NCBI RefSeq assembly: GCF_021531495.1
Contig: NZ_JADYTY010000001.1
Coordinates: 1-64,000 of the forward strand
Length of the DNA stretch: 64,000 nucleotides
Direction of reading: 5' to 3'
Origin: Anaerovibrio lipolyticus
Lineage (GTDB): Bacteria; Bacillota; Negativicutes; Selenomonadales; Selenomonadaceae
A program made the translations under genes and the position numbers. The notes beneath the pieces are model-generated. The model made no database searches, had not been told where the DNA came from, and saw only the letters and a list, made by a program, of their open reading frames with translations. Position 1 is the stretch's first letter. Each line of letters starts with the position of its first letter. This document shows, piece by piece, positions 1 through 8,237 of this stretch.

Positions 1-230
1 ATAAAAGTCTGTACATAGTGTAAATATGTATTTCTTATGCGCACAAATGATAAGAATTCTAATGCAGCTATGACTAAAAATTAGAAAGTTCTGTAGCAAA
101 ATACAAAAGTTCAATAAATAAACACAAAAATATTTTCAAAATTTTTTATTGTCAAATTTAAAGCTCTAATATGCGCTTTATGCAGAAATTCTGTATAAAG
201 TCAGTAATAATGCTGGTTGAGCACATCCGT

Positions 231-246
231 TATGATGCTTATCATA
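231..246. promoter_or_regulatory. Inverted repeat, possible operator upstream of the MATE gene
   Basis: TATGAT-GCTT-ATCATA is a perfect 6-base inverted repeat with a 4-base centre. It lies about 50 bases upstream of the probable -10 box of the MATE exporter gene, where a regulator could bind. No specific regulator family is recognised, and in AT-rich DNA such a repeat can arise by chance. Confidence 0.3.
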
Positions 247-273
247 TTGGATTTTGTTTTGTCGTTCATTATT

Positions 274-302
274 TTGCGGTGTTTGTCATTATCTGTTATA
301 AT
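274..302 (+). promoter_or_regulatory. Possible promoter of the MATE gene
   Basis: A perfect TATAAT box (297-302) lies 17 bases after TTGCGG (274-279), which matches the -35 consensus only in its first three bases. The start codon follows 45 bases later. A weak -35 next to a perfect -10 would fit an activator-dependent promoter, but that is inference. Confidence 0.4.
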
Positions 303-347
303 ATTTTTCGCAAAAGGATTGTAAGGAGATAAAATTTAGGAGATATT

Positions 348-1739
348 ATGTTGATTTTTAAGAAAAGAAGCAGGCCAATGATTCGGAGATTGCTGGCTTT
401 GATGTTGCCGATTATTACTTCTCAGGCGGCAATTGTGGGGATGAATTTTTTTGATACGGCTATGTCAGGCAAGTATGGTGCGGCGGATTTGGCTGGCGTG
501 GCAGCTGGTAGCAATCTCTGGATGATTGTCCTAACGAGTGTTTCGGGAATTTTGATGGCAGCTATGCCTTTGATTGCTAATCTACTGGGGAAGGGTGGCA
601 AGACAGAGGTGACGGCTGTAGTCCGCAAAGGGCTATGCCTTGGTTTTGTCTTTGATGTGATTTTGCTGTCGGCTGGTATTACGCTTGTGCCTTTGCTGTT
701 AGGCAATATAGGACTGGAATCCAGGGTGTATGATGTTGCTATAGGGTATCTGATCGCTATAGCCTTTGGTGTACCGGCTATTTTCGCCAGTGTGCTTTTA
801 CGCTCCTTTGTGGATACTTTGGGACACACAACCCTTAGTATGAAAATTTTTCTGTTTGCCCTGCCAGTTAATGCACTGTTGAATTATTGCTTTATTTTTG
901 GCGCTTTTGGCGTGCCTGAGTTTGGCGGAGCCGGGGCTGGTATTACTACATCAGCTACATATTGGCTGATTTTATTTATGTATGTATATAACGTCTGCCG
1001 GCGTTCGCCGTTTAAGGAGTATGGAATTTTTGCCTTTGGAACTTCTCGGTATGAAACATCAGAAAAGGCAACTGTACAGATAAATAATACTAAGTCAATT
1101 TCTTATCTGGAATATCTGCGTATCGGCATACCTTTGGGACTGTCCATTATGCTAGAAACAAGTGTGTTTTCTATTACAGCATTCTTGGTGGCAAAATTCG
1201 GTACAACGGCATTGGCTGCCCATCAGGCAGCAGTAAATTTTTCCACATTGATTTATATGGTTCCTATGGGATTTTCTATGGCGGCTACTATTCTAATCGG
1301 TTATGAATATGGCGGTAAAAATTATCAGGCTGTCAGGGATTATATTAAGATTTGCCTTGAAATGAGCTGTACTATAGGAATTGTTTATATCATAATTGAA
1401 ATTTTTGCTTGTCATCAGATTGCTGCCCTGTATTCAAATGATGTTATGGTTACGGAATTGGTGGCCCAGCTTATTTTGCTGGCTTGCATCTGGCAGATGG
1501 GGGATATGCTTAGTGCACCTTGTCAGGGAATTACCCGTGGCATGAAGGATGTTAACGCAACACTGATTGCTTCTGGAATAGCTTATTGGCTTATCTGTCT
1601 GCCGGTGGGTTATATTTTGGACTATGGTTTCAATATAGGTTTGTATTCTTATTGGTTGAGCCTTGATGCGGGGGTACTGGTCAGTGCCTTTGTCATTTTG
1701 TTGCGCCTGCGTTATGATATGAAAACGCTGCTGCATTGA
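348..1739 (+). CDS. MATE family multidrug/cation antiporter
   Basis: 463-residue integral membrane protein with about twelve hydrophobic segments in two homologous halves, the usual size for a MATE exporter. The N-terminal stretch LMLPIITSQAAIVGMNFFDT and the early G-A-A-D-L-A-G-V segment are typical of the family, which expels drugs or metabolites in exchange for Na+ or H+. A second-half repeat (GIPLGLSIMLETSVFSITAF) mirrors the first. ATG 348 follows AGGAG by five bases; a later ATG at 378 would remove a basic leader. It is monocistronic: the next gene has its own promoter about 35 bases downstream. The substrate cannot be read from the sequence. Confidence 0.9.
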   Translation: MLIFKKRSRPMIRRLLALMLPIITSQAAIVGMNFFDTAMSGKYGAADLAGVAAGSNLWMIVLTSVSGILMAAMPLIANLLGKGGKTEVTAVVRKGLCLGFVFDVILLSAGITLVPLLLGNIGLESRVYDVAIGYLIAIAFGVPAIFASVLLRSFVDTLGHTTLSMKIFLFALPVNALLNYCFIFGAFGVPEFGGAGAGITTSATYWLILFMYVYNVCRRSPFKEYGIFAFGTSRYETSEKATVQINNTKSISYLEYLRIGIPLGLSIMLETSVFSITAFLVAKFGTTALAAHQAAVNFSTLIYMVPMGFSMAATILIGYEYGGKNYQAVRDYIKICLEMSCTIGIVYIIIEIFACHQIAALYSNDVMVTELVAQLILLACIWQMGDMLSAPCQGITRGMKDVNATLIASGIAYWLICLPVGYILDYGFNIGLYSYWLSLDAGVLVSAFVILLRLRYDMKTLLH

Positions 1740-1773
1740 AATGTCTAATTTTTCCACCGCGTTTTGTCTTATA

Positions 1774-1802
1774 TGGACATATTTGCCAAAAAAAGCTATA
1801 AT
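1774..1802 (+). promoter_or_regulatory. Promoter upstream of the nitroreductase gene
   Basis: TGGACA (1774-1779), a 17-base spacer and TATAAT (1797-1802) form a near-consensus housekeeping promoter. The predicted transcript would carry a leader of about 120 bases before the nitroreductase start at 1929. Confidence 0.55.
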
Positions 1803-1928
1803 TAAGATATATGAAGAATATGTTGAATTATTAATTCTAAGAAAATTCTACCTATAAGATAAATGGGTTTCAACAATATTTGATAGTGGAATAAGTTGAT
1901 TATTATGCGTTGAATAGAGGTACAGAAT

Positions 1929-2450
1929 ATGGAAACATTAAAGGCAATGGCTACAAGAAAAAGTGTAAGAGAGTTTACTGATGAGGGGATTACCTTTGAG
2001 GATATTAAGAAGATTCTTACAGCGGGCATGAGCGGTCCTAGCTGTATGAACAAGAGAATGTGGTCCTTTGTAGTCATTCGCAACAAGGAACTGCTGGGGA
2101 AGCTGTCTGTAGCTAATGGTCTTTATGCAGGACCACTTAGAGGAGCTGCTTTGGGCATTTTAGTGTGTGGTGATTTGGAGCGGGCCTTGCCGGAGGCTCC
2201 AGAGTATTGGGTTATTGATGCCTCTATTGCTACCCAGAATATGGTATTAGCTGCTCAGGATTTGGGCATTGGCAGTGTATGGCTGGGCTGTTGGCCTTGT
2301 GAGGATAGAGTGCAGGAGGTCAAGGAGCTGATGGCTTTGCCGGAGAACATTGTGCCTCATTCTATTTTGGCTCTAGGCTATGCCAAAGAACCGGATAATG
2401 AGGAACGGGATCTCTATGAAAGCGACAGAGTTCATTTTGATGAATGGTAA
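1929..2450 (+). CDS. Nitroreductase family FMN-dependent oxidoreductase
   Basis: 173-residue cytoplasmic flavoprotein of the small nitroreductase type. The N-terminal MATRKSVREFTDEG is the family hallmark (an R-x-S-x-R-x-F FMN-contact motif), followed by SGPSCMNKRMWSFVVIRN, the segment that normally closes over FMN and the substrate. The C-terminal half carries the usual A-Q-N-M-x-L-A-A helix and a G-x-G-S-V-W-L-G motif. The family uses NAD(P)H to reduce nitroaromatics, quinones or flavins; the physiological substrate is not predictable. AGAGGT at 1917-1922 is six bases before the ATG. The gene appears to stand alone. Confidence 0.85.
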   Translation: METLKAMATRKSVREFTDEGITFEDIKKILTAGMSGPSCMNKRMWSFVVIRNKELLGKLSVANGLYAGPLRGAALGILVCGDLERALPEAPEYWVIDASIATQNMVLAAQDLGIGSVWLGCWPCEDRVQEVKELMALPENIVPHSILALGYAKEPDNEERDLYESDRVHFDEW

Positions 2451-2455
2451 ATCTG

Positions 2456-2485
2456 TTTACATTTGCCCGTTATATATGTTATAAT
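2456..2485 (+). promoter_or_regulatory. Promoter immediately after the nitroreductase gene
   Basis: TTTACA (2456-2461) and TATAAT (2480-2485), 18 bases apart, form a strong candidate promoter six bases after the nitroreductase stop. The transcript would start 200-250 bases ahead of RNase J, so it has either a long leader or a short gene in between (see 2527-2655). Confidence 0.55.
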
Positions 2486-2526
2486 TACATGTAATGAGCA
2501 GAACGGATCAATTTTTAAAGGAGTTT

Positions 2527-2655
2527 TTGTGCTCAGTGTGGCGGTCACTGAGAAGTTTTCTGTTAGGGAAGATAGCGGACAGGAGATGGGTGGCCGGTGT
2601 ACACACTGTATTTTGTTATGCATTTTTTGCGAATTTGGATAATTGGACGGTTTGA
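2527..2655 (+). CDS. Candidate small protein in the RNase J leader
   Basis: Downstream of the promoter at 2456-2485, AAAGGAG (2517-2523) precedes two overlapping short frames. TTG at 2527 gives 42 codons (ends 2655) with a mixed hydrophobic/basic composition (S-L-R-S-F-L-L-G-K-I-A-D-R-R, then aromatic residues). GTG at 2529 gives 37 codons (ends 2642) containing four cysteines. Neither matches a family I recognise. The ribosome binding site and promoter favour translation of one of them; a regulatory leader peptide or plain chance are alternatives. Low confidence. Confidence 0.25.
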   Translation: MCSVWRSLRSFLLGKIADRRWVAGVHTVFCYAFFANLDNWTV

Positions 2656-2740
2656 CTTAGAGAAAAATGTTTTGCATACCATGAGTTGCATGGTTAAATA
2701 GGTTATAATAAAAATTAATATAAATGTGGAGGTGTGATTT

Positions 2741-4405
2741 TTGGCAAGAGAAAAACAAAAATTACAAATTATCCCTCTGGGTGGCTTAGGCGAAATCGGT
2801 AAGAACATGACTGTAGTGCGGTACGGAGATGAAATACTGCTTATCGATGCTGGCCTGATGTTCCCAGATGAGGAGATGCTGGGTATTGATCTGGTTATTC
2901 CTGATATTTCCTATCTGGTGGAAAATCGGGACAAGATTCGGGCTATTGTGCTGACTCACGGACATGAGGATCATATTGGTGCACTGCCCTATGTACTGAA
3001 GCAAATTAACGTACCTGTCTATGGTACTCGTCTTACTTTGGGGATTTTGGAGGGACGACTGCGGGAAAATGGTGTAGATTCCAGCAATTTACGTACTGTA
3101 ATGCAGGGTGATACCATTAGAGCAGGCTGTTTCCATGTAAACTTTATTCGTGTGAACCATAGTATTCCTGATGCTGTAGGTTTGGCTATTAATACCCCTA
3201 TGGGCACCATTGTTCATACGGGTGACTTTAAGCTGGACTATACTCCTATTGACGGTAAAATGACGGATTTCCGCCGTTTCTCTGAGCTGGGCAAGAAGGG
3301 CGTTCTCCTGATGATGGCAGACAGCACCAATGCAGAGAGAGCGGGGCATACTCCAAGTGAAAGCACTGTTGGCGCAGCCTTTGATAAGGCTTTTCATGGT
3401 GCCCGTTCCCGTATTATTGTGGCTACTTTCTCCTCTAATGTTCATCGTATTCAGCAGATTATCAACACTGCGGTACGATACAAGAGAAAGGTGGCTGTAT
3501 TGGGCCGCAGTATGGTAAATGTAGTGAATATTTCTCTGGACCTGGGCTATATTAATGCTCCAGAGGGAACACTGATAGATATTGACAATATCGGTAACTA
3601 TCCTATGGATCAGGTGGTTATTATTACTACAGGCAGTCAGGGAGAGCCAATGTCCGCTCTGACTCGTATGTCCCAGTCTGACCATCGCAAGGTTGGCATA
3701 GTGCCAGGAGATACAGTTATTATTTCTGCTACTCCAATTCCAGGTAATGAAAAGTTGGTTTCTCGTACTATTGACAATTTGCTGAAGCTGGGAGCTAATG
3801 TAGTATATGGCCGGGAGAATGGTATTCACGTATCAGGTCATGCTAGTCAGGAAGAACTGAAGCTGATGCATAATCTGGTACAGCCAAGATTCTTTATTCC
3901 TGTTCATGGTGAGTATCGTCATCTGGTGAAGCATGCCAAGCTGGCAGCTGAACTGGGCATGCCAAAGGATCATATCTTTATTGGCGAAAATGGCCAGATT
4001 CTGGAATTTACTAGAGATAAGGGCTATGTGGCTGGCCGTGTAACCTCTGGCCGCGTACTGGTTGATGGCTTAGGTGTAGGCGATGTAGGTAATATTGTTC
4101 TGCGGGATCGCCGTCAGCTATCCCAGGATGGTATTATCATTATAGTAGTAACTATGGATAAGGGCACTGGCACTGTAGTAGCAGGGCCGGATATTGTATC
4201 CCGAGGCTTTGTTTATGTGCGTGAGTCTGAGGAACTGATGGAGGATGTAAAAATCCGCGTAGAGGAGGCGCTCTGTCACTGTGAGGAAGAGGGTATTACC
4301 GAATGGGCTGCTCTGAAATCCGCTATGCGTGATGCTTTGGGCCGTTTTATTTTCGAGCGTACCCGCCGTCGTCCAATGATTCTGCCTATTATTATGGAAG
4401 TATAA
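2741..4405 (+). CDS. rnj: Ribonuclease J
   Basis: 554-residue metallo-beta-lactamase/beta-CASP ribonuclease, the normal length for RNase J1/J2. It processes and degrades RNA with both 5'-3' exonuclease and endonuclease activity in Firmicutes. The N-terminus IIPLGGLGEIGKNMTVVRYG is diagnostic; the zinc motif is HGHEDHIGA near residue 73, followed by V-N-H-S-I-P-D, GTIVHTGDFKLD and the beta-CASP MADSTNAERAGHT segment; H-V-S-G-H-A and P-V-H-G-E-Y-R complete the active site. The start is TTG 2741, preceded by GGAGGTG (2728-2734); no in-frame ATG precedes the conserved N-terminus. A TATAAT at 2704-2709 may be an additional -10. Only one copy is seen here. Confidence 0.95.
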   Translation: MAREKQKLQIIPLGGLGEIGKNMTVVRYGDEILLIDAGLMFPDEEMLGIDLVIPDISYLVENRDKIRAIVLTHGHEDHIGALPYVLKQINVPVYGTRLTLGILEGRLRENGVDSSNLRTVMQGDTIRAGCFHVNFIRVNHSIPDAVGLAINTPMGTIVHTGDFKLDYTPIDGKMTDFRRFSELGKKGVLLMMADSTNAERAGHTPSESTVGAAFDKAFHGARSRIIVATFSSNVHRIQQIINTAVRYKRKVAVLGRSMVNVVNISLDLGYINAPEGTLIDIDNIGNYPMDQVVIITTGSQGEPMSALTRMSQSDHRKVGIVPGDTVIISATPIPGNEKLVSRTIDNLLKLGANVVYGRENGIHVSGHASQEELKLMHNLVQPRFFIPVHGEYRHLVKHAKLAAELGMPKDHIFIGENGQILEFTRDKGYVAGRVTSGRVLVDGLGVGDVGNIVLRDRRQLSQDGIIIIVVTMDKGTGTVVAGPDIVSRGFVYVRESEELMEDVKIRVEEALCHCEEEGITEWAALKSAMRDALGRFIFERTRRRPMILPIIMEV

Positions 4406-4431
4406 ATAAAAGTAAATAGGAGGTGGTCCAT

Positions 4432-4635
4432 ATGAAAATCCTACTTAACCCTGATGCTAAGGTGGTAAAGACGATTAAGGATGGTCTGGCCAAAAAGGAT
4501 GGATATTGCCCTTGCAGAATTGCCCGTATAGAGGACAATAAATGTATGTGTAAGGAGTTTCGGGATCAGATTGCAGATCCGGAGTTTGAAGGCTTTTGTC
4601 ATTGTCGCCTCTATTACAAATCTTTAAAAGAGTAA
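4432..4635 (+). CDS. Small ferredoxin:thioredoxin reductase catalytic-like protein
   Basis: 67-residue protein with the cysteine layout of the catalytic (beta) chain of ferredoxin:thioredoxin reductase: CPC near residue 26, CMC near residue 39 and CHC near residue 56, in the order that binds one 4Fe-4S cluster and forms the redox disulfide in that family. It is much shorter than plant or cyanobacterial beta chains and no variable (alpha) chain gene is adjacent. The longest frame starts at GTG 4423, but that codon lies inside the Shine-Dalgarno AGGAGGTGG (4418-4426), so ATG 4432 is chosen. It lies 26 bases after RNase J and before a terminator, so it is probably cotranscribed with rnj. The electron partner is unknown. 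Confidence 0.75.
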   Translation: MKILLNPDAKVVKTIKDGLAKKDGYCPCRIARIEDNKCMCKEFRDQIADPEFEGFCHCRLYYKSLKE

Positions 4636-4643
4636 AGGCAAGG

Positions 4644-4696
4644 CTGCCTGTTAGAGTTAGTCCCTGGGAATTAGCTTTAGCAGGCAGATTTTTTTG
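4644..4696 (+). terminator. Intrinsic terminator after the FTR-like gene
   Basis: CTGCCTG (4644-4650) pairs with CAGGCAG (4681-4687), the stem extending by T-T-A/T-A-G pairs, followed by a run of eight T. It ends the rnj transcript. Confidence 0.8.
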
Positions 4697-4722
4697 TCTA
4701 AAAAATCAAATGCTGGTATAAT
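4694..4722 (+). promoter_or_regulatory. Promoter of nadE
   Basis: TTGTCT (4694-4699), 17 bases, TATAAT (4717-4722). The -35 overlaps the T-run of the preceding terminator, a compact arrangement. The transcript reaches the nadE start about 30 bases later. Confidence 0.65.
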
Positions 4723-4756
4723 ATTTCAGTGTAAATTTAATTAAGAGGTGCTGCAG

Positions 4757-6646
4757 ATGTTGAAGATTGTTACAGCTCAGCTGAAGGTTCAGCCGGGACA
4801 TCCATCAGAAAACACAGAAAATATGTTAACCATGATTGCTCAGGCCAAGGAGCAAGGGGCAGATTTGATTATCTTTCCAGAGATGGCTGTGCCAGGCTAT
4901 CTTTTAGGGGATACCTGGGAGCAATATGCTTTCTTGAAGGATTGTGAGGAATGTGGTCAGGATATTATCAATGCTTCTCAGGATATTGCCATTATTTTTG
5001 GTAATGTGGCTGTGGATTGGGAGAAGAAAAATTATGACGGCCGAGTACGGAAGTACAATGCCTTGTTTACGGCATGGCAGGGCAAATTGGTTCAGCCAAG
5101 GAATATGCCATATCCATATGTCATAAAAACTCTGATGCCAAACTATCGTGAGTTTGATGATACTAGATATTTTTTTGGCCTGAAACAGTTGGCAGAGGAA
5201 ATGGGTACTCAGGCAACCAAGCTTATAGGTACAGTACCTTTGACTATCAAAGGACAGGATTATAATATTGGTGGTTTTCTGTGTGAGGATGGCTGGAGCG
5301 AGGATTACAATCTGGCACCAGTGGAAATATTAACCCGTCAGGGAGTAGATATGCTGGTAAATATTTCTGCTTCTCCGTATACTCTGGGTAAAAACGGCAA
5401 GCGGCATCGGGTTTTTGGTAAACAGGCTAAGGCAGCCGGTGTACCTTTGTTTTATGTAAATAATGTGGGGATTCAGAACAATGGCAAGACTGTATACACC
5501 TTTGATGGCTCCAGTACCTTGTATAATGGTCAAGGACTAATGGTGGACTGTCTGCCTAAATATCAGCAGGGTATGGGGATTTATGAATTGGATAAAATTC
5601 AGGCCATGCCGAAGTTCCAGCGGGAAAAAAAGCCAGATATTGCCCATATTTTTACTGCTATTGAATATGCGGTTAAGGAGTTCTTGGCGGATATCCATAT
5701 GGATAAAGTGGTTATTGGTATCTCCGGTGGTATAGATTCAGCCGTGGCTGCGGCCTTATATGCCCATATCCTGGGGCCGGAAAAGGTTTTGTTGGTTAAT
5801 ATGCCAAGTGTTTATAATTCTGCAACCACCAAGGGATTGGCTCAAGAGCTGGCGGTAAACCTAGGCTGTAATTACACCATTATGCCTATTCAGGAGTCAG
5901 TGGATCATACCATAGACCAGATAGAACATATCCCTGTTACTTTCCTAAAGGATGGCAGTAAGTTTAACTTACAGGTGTCCTCCTTTGTGGCAGAAAATAT
6001 TCAGGCTAGAGATCGCAGTGCCAGAGTTTTGGCAGGAGCAGCAGCAGCCTTTGGGGGCGGCTTTACCTGCAATGCCAATAAGGCAGAAACTACCGTAGGG
6101 TATTCCACACTTTATGGCGACCAGTCAGGCTTCCTGTGCGCTTTAGCGGATTTGTGGAAGCATCAGGTATATGATTTGGCTAGATATATGAATCAGGTGG
6201 TATATGGTCGTGAGGTAGTACCTCAGGCCACTATTGATATTGTGCCTAGTGCAGAGCTGTCCAATGCTCAGAATGTGGATGAGGGTTTGGGTGATCCTAT
6301 CAAATATCCATATCATGATTATCTTTTCCGCAGCTTTGTGGAGAAGTGGCAAAAAGCTGCTCCGGCAGATATTCTGCAATGGTATGCTGATGGGGTATTG
6401 GAGGAAAAAATTGGCTGTCAGCAGGGCTTGGTGGCTAAGTATTTCCCTACAGCAGCAGATTTTATTGCTGATTTGGAGCGTTGGTGGCGCCAGTTCTGCG
6501 GTATGTCTATAGCTAAACGCATTCAGGCACCGCCTATTGTGGCTGTCAGCAGGAGAGCCTATGGCTTCGACCATCGAGAGGCTCAGAATGGGATATATTA
6601 TACCAGGGCCTATAGACGATTAAAGGCAAAGCTGTTACAGGAGTAA
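4757..6646 (+). CDS. nadE: Glutamine-dependent NAD+ synthetase
   Basis: 629-residue two-domain enzyme that makes NAD+ from deamido-NAD+, ATP and glutamine-derived ammonia. The N-terminal nitrilase-type glutaminase domain (about 1-270) has the glutamate motif FPEMAVPGYLLGD and the catalytic cysteine in GGFLCEDGWSEDYN. The C-terminal domain (about 300-629) has the pyrophosphatase P-loop GISGGIDSAVAAAL and the conserved E-T-T-V-G-Y-x-T-L-Y-G-D-Q motif. Length matches long-form NadE. The frame opens at GTG 4748 but the ribosome binding site AAGAGGTG (4743-4750) covers that codon, so ATG 4757 is used. A downstream symporter gene follows 38 bases after and may be cotranscribed. Confidence 0.95.
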   Translation: MLKIVTAQLKVQPGHPSENTENMLTMIAQAKEQGADLIIFPEMAVPGYLLGDTWEQYAFLKDCEECGQDIINASQDIAIIFGNVAVDWEKKNYDGRVRKYNALFTAWQGKLVQPRNMPYPYVIKTLMPNYREFDDTRYFFGLKQLAEEMGTQATKLIGTVPLTIKGQDYNIGGFLCEDGWSEDYNLAPVEILTRQGVDMLVNISASPYTLGKNGKRHRVFGKQAKAAGVPLFYVNNVGIQNNGKTVYTFDGSSTLYNGQGLMVDCLPKYQQGMGIYELDKIQAMPKFQREKKPDIAHIFTAIEYAVKEFLADIHMDKVVIGISGGIDSAVAAALYAHILGPEKVLLVNMPSVYNSATTKGLAQELAVNLGCNYTIMPIQESVDHTIDQIEHIPVTFLKDGSKFNLQVSSFVAENIQARDRSARVLAGAAAAFGGGFTCNANKAETTVGYSTLYGDQSGFLCALADLWKHQVYDLARYMNQVVYGREVVPQATIDIVPSAELSNAQNVDEGLGDPIKYPYHDYLFRSFVEKWQKAAPADILQWYADGVLEEKIGCQQGLVAKYFPTAADFIADLERWWRQFCGMSIAKRIQAPPIVAVSRRAYGFDHREAQNGIYYTRAYRRLKAKLLQE

Positions 6647-6684
6647 CTTTTATTTGGTAAATACATTGAGAGAAGGCTAAAGGC

Positions 6685-8106
6685 ATGGAATTGACAATAG
6701 AACATCTAATCATTATGCTGCTGACAGTTGCATTGGTTATAGGTGGAGGAATTTATTCTGCCAGGTCGGTAAAATCTGCGGAGGGTTATAGCTTGGGTGG
6801 TCGCAGTGCAGGGGTGCCTCTGGTTGCAGGCAGTATTGCTGGTACTGTAGTAGGAGGGGGAGCCACCGTGGGAACTGCTCAGCTGGCCTACAGTATGGGG
6901 CTGTCTGCCTGGTGGTTTACTCTTGGCTCTGGTATAGCCTTTATTCTCATGGGACTTTTTTATGCAGGCAAGCTGCGGGCTACAGGGTTGGAAACTATTC
7001 CTCAGTACCTTAAACGGAATTATGGCAATAAGGCAGCAGAATCCGTGGGGATTATTTCCTCTCTAGGGATTCTCTTTAGCGTGGTAGCCAGTTGTCTGCC
7101 AGGGATTCAGATTCTTTCCGCTGTGCTTAATGTATCCGTTGAGCTGGGAGCTGTGATTCTCTGCCTGCTGGTGGCAGCCTATATTTTCTTTGGGGGCATC
7201 AAAAGCACTGGAGTAGGTGGTATCTTGAAAATGCTGGTTATTTGGCTTAGTCTGTTTGTGGCAGGGGCCAGTGCCTTTATGTATCTTCATGGCAGGCCGG
7301 ATTTTCAGCAGATTTTGCCTCCGGATTACTGGTGGAATATGTTTAATACAGGTATAGGCAGCAGCTTTTCTAAGCTTTTTTCTATGGTAGTGGGAGTTAT
7401 CTGTACCCAGACCTATATACAGTGTTTTTTCTCTGCTTCTAGTCCCAAGGTGGCTTCCCTTGGAGCTTTTGCAGCGGCAGCTATTGTGATTCCGGTGGGT
7501 CTGCCTTCTGTAGCTATTGGTATGTACATGCATGTGTTGGAGCCAGATGTAGTGCCAGTATTGGTACTGCCTATCTATTTGCTGGAACATCAGGGTACGG
7601 TGTTGGCAGGGATTGCTCTGGGCGGTATTATGCTAAGCCTTATTGGCTCCATAGGAGGCTTGTCCCTTGGTATAGGCACTATGCTGACCAGAGATATTAT
7701 TGGTCGCAGCATTGATCTGGGCAGTGGTAAAAAACTGCTTTATACCTTGCGTTTGGTGGTACTGGCTGTAATGGCTGCAGCCTGTCTGATTGCTATTGGC
7801 AATTTGGATTCCCAGGTGCTTTTCTGGAATTTTCTTTCTATGGCCATGCGGGGGGGCGGAGTATTTTTGCCTTTGACCTTTGCTATTTTTTACCCTCGCA
7901 GTATTGCAAAAAAATGGGCTTATGCTTCTATTGTAGCCAGCACTATTGTACCCATAGCCTTGGGGTTGTGGGTGAAATTGCCGGTGGAGCCTCTCTACAT
8001 CGGGCTGGCTATAAGTGCGGTTATGATGGTTATTGGTTATCAAAAACGGTGGCATCCTATGGGGAACACTATAAATACATCTAGTTATAATAGTAGTGTA
8101 CAATAA
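6685..8106 (+). CDS. Sodium:solute symporter family protein
   Basis: 473-residue membrane protein with about 12-13 hydrophobic segments and the SSS-family signature region near the N-terminus: A-E-G-Y-S-L-G-G-R-S-A-G, then a glycine-rich V-V-G-G-G-A-T-V-G-T-A-Q-L-A-Y segment, then L-E-T-I-P-Q-Y-L-K-R-N-Y-G. These are typical of Na+-coupled importers such as PutP, PanF and acetate permeases. The substrate is not predictable. AGAAGG (6671-6676) precedes ATG 6685. It follows nadE closely without an obvious terminator, so readthrough from nadE is likely. Confidence 0.85.
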   Translation: MELTIEHLIIMLLTVALVIGGGIYSARSVKSAEGYSLGGRSAGVPLVAGSIAGTVVGGGATVGTAQLAYSMGLSAWWFTLGSGIAFILMGLFYAGKLRATGLETIPQYLKRNYGNKAAESVGIISSLGILFSVVASCLPGIQILSAVLNVSVELGAVILCLLVAAYIFFGGIKSTGVGGILKMLVIWLSLFVAGASAFMYLHGRPDFQQILPPDYWWNMFNTGIGSSFSKLFSMVVGVICTQTYIQCFFSASSPKVASLGAFAAAAIVIPVGLPSVAIGMYMHVLEPDVVPVLVLPIYLLEHQGTVLAGIALGGIMLSLIGSIGGLSLGIGTMLTRDIIGRSIDLGSGKKLLYTLRLVVLAVMAAACLIAIGNLDSQVLFWNFLSMAMRGGGVFLPLTFAIFYPRSIAKKWAYASIVASTIVPIALGLWVKLPVEPLYIGLAISAVMMVIGYQKRWHPMGNTINTSSYNSSVQ

Positions 8107-8237
8107 TCTGGTTTTATGTTAGAATGACATGTACGGATAATTATATCTTCAAGGATGGTGGCAATCTCTGATAGGGGCTTGCTGTAATATATGTGTTGCA
8201 TACTTTATGCAGAGAGCAGATAAAAGCAGGTGATGGA

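Larger units (their letters stand above)
1..347. other. AT-rich upstream region without a gene
   Basis: No credible coding frame is visible in this AT-rich stretch on either strand. It holds a short inverted repeat at 231-246, a possible -10 box at 297-302 and the ribosome binding site of the MATE gene (AGGAG at 338-342). The left part may contain the promoter of a gene beyond the window, but nothing there can be assigned. Confidence 0.6.
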
